Shown here: positions 61,516 to 64,000 of the stretch, in pieces
Position numbering within the stretch: the stretch's first letter is position 1
Layout of the letters: every line of letters begins with the position of its first letter
Position numbers and translations under genes: made by a program
The notes under the pieces: generated by a model
Told to the model about the DNA's origin: nothing
Databases searched by the model: none
Seen by the model: only the letters and a program-made list of their open reading frames with translations
Assembly: GCF_002900975.1 (NCBI RefSeq)
Contig: NZ_PJON01000001.1
Coordinates: 124,001 to 188,000 of the forward strand
Origin: Tabrizicola aquatica
Lineage (GTDB): Bacteria; Pseudomonadota; Alphaproteobacteria; Rhodobacterales; Rhodobacteraceae
Direction of reading: 5' to 3'
DNA: 64,000 nucleotides

Positions 61516-63071
61516 GGGGTCTCCTCTCTGTTGGGTTGTCTTTTTCTGGCTAGATCGGCAATCCCGATCACGCCGGCATCCCTGCCAAGCGCGGCCGGTC
61601 GCAGGGTCGGGCGCACCAGCGGCTGGAACTGCGCCACCGCCTGCGCCACCCGGTCAAGATAACCGGGTGCAAGGCCCACGCCACCGCCGATCACGGTATA
61701 GCGCGGGTCGAACATCAGTTGCAGGTCGTGGCACAGCCGCGCCACCCGCCGGGCCGAGGTTTCGATCACCGCATCCGCCCGGGTATCCCCGGCAGCGGCG
61801 GCGGCAAAGACCGCGCGGGCGTCGGGGGCAAGACCCAGACGCGCGCCTTCGGCCGCGATGAAACGGCCCGAGGCGCCGTCCTCGAATCGGGTTTCGGGGC
61901 CTTCGGGCAGGGGCAGGACCTGGCCGAAATGGCCCGCGACGCCGCCCCTGCCTTGCAGAAGCCGGCCGTTGGCCACCACGCCGCCACCGACCCCGGTCGA
62001 GACGGTGAGGAACACCATATCCTTGCCTTCGCCCGTGCCATGGGCGTATTCGCCCCAGGCTGCGGCCTGCGCGTCGTTGGCCAGCGCCACCGGCACGCCA
62101 ACCGCGGCTTGCGCGGCGTCCTGCAGGGGAAAGCGGCCGTCAAAGGCCAGAGTGCCGGGGTTCAGCGCGCGCCAGTGCCGGTCCTTCACCAGGCCCGTCA
62201 CGGTGATCCCGGCGCTGTCGAACTGTCCGGTCCAGGGCTGGGCAAGGGCGGCCATCTGGCGAACCCAGGCCTCGGGGCCTGCCGCGCGGTCGGTTGCGGC
62301 TTCCACTCGGTCGATGACCCGTGCGCCTTCGACCAGCGCGACAAGAAGCTTCGTCCCGCCAAGGTCCACGGCCAGGGTGCGCTGGCCTGACGGGGCGAGC
62401 GGTTGGGCGTGGGCCATCGCCTCGACGAACCAGCCGGTGACATGTTCGGTGCGCGTGATGGCCGAGCCTGCGACCACCGCATCGGCCCCGGCCCCGATGG
62501 CGCGGGCGGCAAGGGCGGGCAGGTGATAGCGCCCTTCGGCCACGACGAAACCGCCGGTCCGGCGCAGGGCCTGCACCAGATGCAGGTCGGGCGCGTCGGG
62601 CACCGGGCCGCCGGTATAGCCCGACATGGTGGAGCCGAGGATTTCCACGCCAAGGGCATGGGCCGCGACCCCGTCTTCGGGGAAGGCGCAGTCGGCCATG
62701 GCCAGTCTGCCCGCCGCATGGATCGCGGCCACCAGGTCGGCGCGGGGCACGGGGCGGTCGCGGTCGGTGGCGTCGAAGGCGATGATGTCGGCCCCGGCGT
62801 CGGCCAGCGCCTGCACGTCCTGAAGAAGGGGGGTGATGCGGACGAAGCTGTCGGTCAGGTCGCGCTTGATCAGGCCGATCACCGGGGCGTCGGTCTGCCG
62901 GCGCACGGCGCGCAGGTTTTCCGCACCCTCGATCCGCAGGCCCGCCGCGCCCCCGGCAAGTGCGGCCATGGCGAAGGCGGCCACGATCTCGGGCCGGTCC
63001 ATCGGGCCGCCGGGCACGGGCTGGCAGGATACGATCAGCCCGCCGCGCAATCTGTCGAGTAGTCCGGCCAT
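61512..63071 (-). CDS. nanEK: Fused NanE epimerase - NanK (ROK) kinase
   Basis: 519 residues. The N-terminal TIM-barrel (about 1-225) is N-acetylmannosamine-6-phosphate 2-epimerase: LIVSCQPVPGGPMDRPE, VIGLIKRD, IIAFDATDR, LAMADCAF, VAEGRYHLP, AVVAGSAITR. The C-terminal ROK kinase (about 230-519) starts LAVDLGGTKLLVAL, has ALANDAQAAAWGE and STGVGGGVVANGRLL. The usual zinc site (C-x-C-G-x2-G-C) after the GHFG position is not present: the segment GPETRFEDGASGRFIA has no Cys. Coupling kinase and epimerase channels ManNAc to GlcNAc-6-P. ATG 63071 follows GGAGGGAA. The stop overlaps the binding-protein start. Confidence 0.9.
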   Translation of the reverse strand: MAGLLDRLRGGLIVSCQPVPGGPMDRPEIVAAFAMAALAGGAAGLRIEGAENLRAVRRQTDAPVIGLIKRDLTDSFVRITPLLQDVQALADAGADIIAFDATDRDRPVPRADLVAAIHAAGRLAMADCAFPEDGVAAHALGVEILGSTMSGYTGGPVPDAPDLHLVQALRRTGGFVVAEGRYHLPALAARAIGAGADAVVAGSAITRTEHVTGWFVEAMAHAQPLAPSGQRTLAVDLGGTKLLVALVEGARVIDRVEAATDRAAGPEAWVRQMAALAQPWTGQFDSAGITVTGLVKDRHWRALNPGTLAFDGRFPLQDAAQAAVGVPVALANDAQAAAWGEYAHGTGEGKDMVFLTVSTGVGGGVVANGRLLQGRGGVAGHFGQVLPLPEGPETRFEDGASGRFIAAEGARLGLAPDARAVFAAAAAGDTRADAVIETSARRVARLCHDLQLMFDPRYTVIGGGVGLAPGYLDRVAQAVAQFQPLVRPTLRPAALGRDAGVIGIADLARKRQPNREETP

Positions 63072-63105
63072 GATTCCCTCCGCCATCCGAGGGTGGCTGG
63101 GGGCG

Positions 63106-63138
63106 AACTGGTATGCAAGAAAAACCAACTGGTATGCA
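63106..63138. promoter_or_regulatory. Two direct AACTGGTATGCA operators in front of nanEK
   Basis: AACTGGTATGCA occurs at 63106-63117 and exactly again at 63127-63138, 21 bp apart (two helical turns), in the 70-bp gap between gntR and nanEK. CTGGTA is also the half-site of the perfect palindrome upstream of gntR. Probable GntR-family binding sites. Confidence 0.7.
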
Positions 63139-63141
63139 CCA

Positions 63142-63891
63142 TCAGCGTCCCAAGTCGGTGAGGAAGTCGTAAAGCGCTCCGTTGTAGCGGGTTTCGGTGA
63201 ATTCGACCGCGCGGCCGTCGGCCAGGGCGCAGCGGCGTTCAATGATAAGCAGCGGCGCGCCGGGCTCGGCCTCCAGCAGTTCAGCCTCGACCGGGGACAT
63301 CAGGCCGGCGCGGATGCGTTGCGCGCCCCGGACCGGGGCCACGCCAAGCGCGCGCATGGTGGCGTAGAGTGAGGCTTCGACCATCTCGCCCGAGGGCAGG
63401 ATTGCCTGGGGGAGGGTGGCGCGTTCGATCGCCAGGGGGCGGCCGTCGGCGGTGCGGATGCGGATCAGGCGAACCACGGGGTCGGTGGCGGAAAGGCCAA
63501 GGGCCATCGCCTCGCTAGGGGTGGGAAGCACGGTTTTCCGGGAAATCCAGCGGTGGCCGGGGATGCTGCCGCGCGCGGCGAGTTCGTCGGAAAAGCCGGT
63601 GACGGTGGAAAGCGCCTTTTCCACCCGCTCGGCCACGCGGGTCTGGGCGCCCTGCTGGCGGCGCAGGCGGCCTTCGCGGGCCAGAAGCTCCAGCGCGCGG
63701 CGCAGGGTGACGCGGCTGATGCCAAGGGCGGCGGACAGGTGCCGCTCGCTGGGCAGGGTCTGGCCGGCGCCGACCTCGCCCGTCGCAAGCGCATCGGTCA
63801 GCACGGCGGCAAGGCGCTGGTAGAGCGGCTGGTCGGGGGCCGGCTCGGCCAGGGCGGCGCGGATCCGGTCGATCAGGGGATCATCGGCCAT
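63142..63891 (-). CDS. GntR/HutC-family transcriptional regulator
   Basis: 249 residues. Winged helix: PLYQRLAAVLTDALATGEVG, LPSERHLSAALGISRVTLRR. The C-terminal UTRA ligand domain (VVRLIRIRTADGRPLAIERA, LIIERRCALADGRAVEFTET) marks the HutC subfamily, whose members sense sugar phosphates and amino-sugar derivatives. It lies 70 bases upstream of nanEK on the same strand and probably represses the operon until a pathway intermediate binds. Motif copies at both ends of the gene suggest autoregulation. Confidence 0.92.
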   Translation of the reverse strand: MADDPLIDRIRAALAEPAPDQPLYQRLAAVLTDALATGEVGAGQTLPSERHLSAALGISRVTLRRALELLAREGRLRRQQGAQTRVAERVEKALSTVTGFSDELAARGSIPGHRWISRKTVLPTPSEAMALGLSATDPVVRLIRIRTADGRPLAIERATLPQAILPSGEMVEASLYATMRALGVAPVRGAQRIRAGLMSPVEAELLEAEPGAPLLIIERRCALADGRAVEFTETRYNGALYDFLTDLGR

Positions 63892-63909
63892 TCGGGGTCC
63901 GGTCTGTAA

Positions 63910-63923
63910 CTGGTAGATACCAG
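63910..63923. promoter_or_regulatory. Palindromic CTGGTA-GA-TACCAG operator upstream of gntR
   Basis: A perfect inverted repeat CTGGTA GA TACCAG, 19 bases before the gntR start. The half-site matches both copies at 63106-63138. This supports autoregulation by the GntR protein. The bases beyond (63924-64000) contain no recognisable gene start. Confidence 0.7.
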
Positions 63924-64000
63924 ATTAGCCAGCCGCGGCCCGCCTGGCAAGCCGCTTTGGCGCGGCCTCAGGGCGGTTGGCGGCCGCGACGGGCTGCACC

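Overview
The window reads as chromosome of a high-GC alphaproteobacterium, most likely a member of the Rhodobacteraceae (Paracoccus/Rhodobacter relatives). Grounds for this are the uniformly GC-rich coding sequence, an HWE-family sensor kinase, several oligopeptide and sugar ABC operons typical of that group, and long genes packed with 1-20 bp overlaps. No rRNA, tRNA or CRISPR array was found.

Region 1 (start to about 14.9 kb) is an integrated mobile element. It opens with a tyrosine integrase cut by the window edge and an AlpA-like excisionase. Next comes a putative replication initiator whose gene carries four 16-bp palindromic iterons plus a less GC-rich stretch, the layout of a phage lambda O-type origin. 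A chain of overlapping unknown genes follows, including two Nu1-like (terminase small subunit-like) proteins. The cargo end holds a HEPN-like protein, a complete type III restriction-modification pair (mod, res) and a small membrane protein. There is no capsid, tail, large terminase or relaxase, so a phage-satellite-like island is the best reading. A decayed IS3-family transposase (14351-14833) lies at the probable right border.

Region 2 (15-23.3 kb) holds a GAF-PAS-HWE histidine kinase with a single-domain response regulator, then on the minus strand a complete dipeptide ABC operon ending in an M19 dipeptidase.

Region 3 (23.5-32.4 kb, minus strand) is an orphan type VI secretion vgrG island. 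It has VgrG and PAAR spike proteins, two DUF4123 adaptors, a DUF2235 (Tle1-like) lipase effector with two tandem periplasmic immunity paralogues, and a second unrecognised effector candidate with two tandem cytosolic immunity paralogues, the distal one frameshifted.

Region 4 (32.4-48.8 kb) is a cell-surface polysaccharide locus. It contains phosphomannomutase and GDP-mannose pyrophosphorylase genes, a flippase-like protein, GT2 and GT4 glycosyltransferases, a membrane-anchored clan GH-A hydrolase, a secreted protein and a 1035-residue PTPS-related membrane protein. A LuxR-type response regulator and a divergent pair (molybdopterin-fold protein plus hybrid sensor kinase) adjoin it. A shared CTATCC/GAAA box sits upstream of the transcription units.

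Region 5 (49.0-56.9 kb, plus strand) is an amide-utilisation operon with an AmiC-like sensor, an AmiR-like ANTAR antiterminator, a family-5 ABC transporter (two permeases, binding protein, fused double ATPase) and an acetamidase/formamidase. A terminator-like hairpin sits in the leader. Region 6 (57.4-63.9 kb, minus strand) is an amino-sugar/sialic-acid type operon: GntR regulator, NanE-NanK fusion, sugar ABC transporter. CTGGTA operator candidates lie in front of both gntR and nanEK. The two operons converge on a spacer with an imperfect 171-bp tandem repeat.
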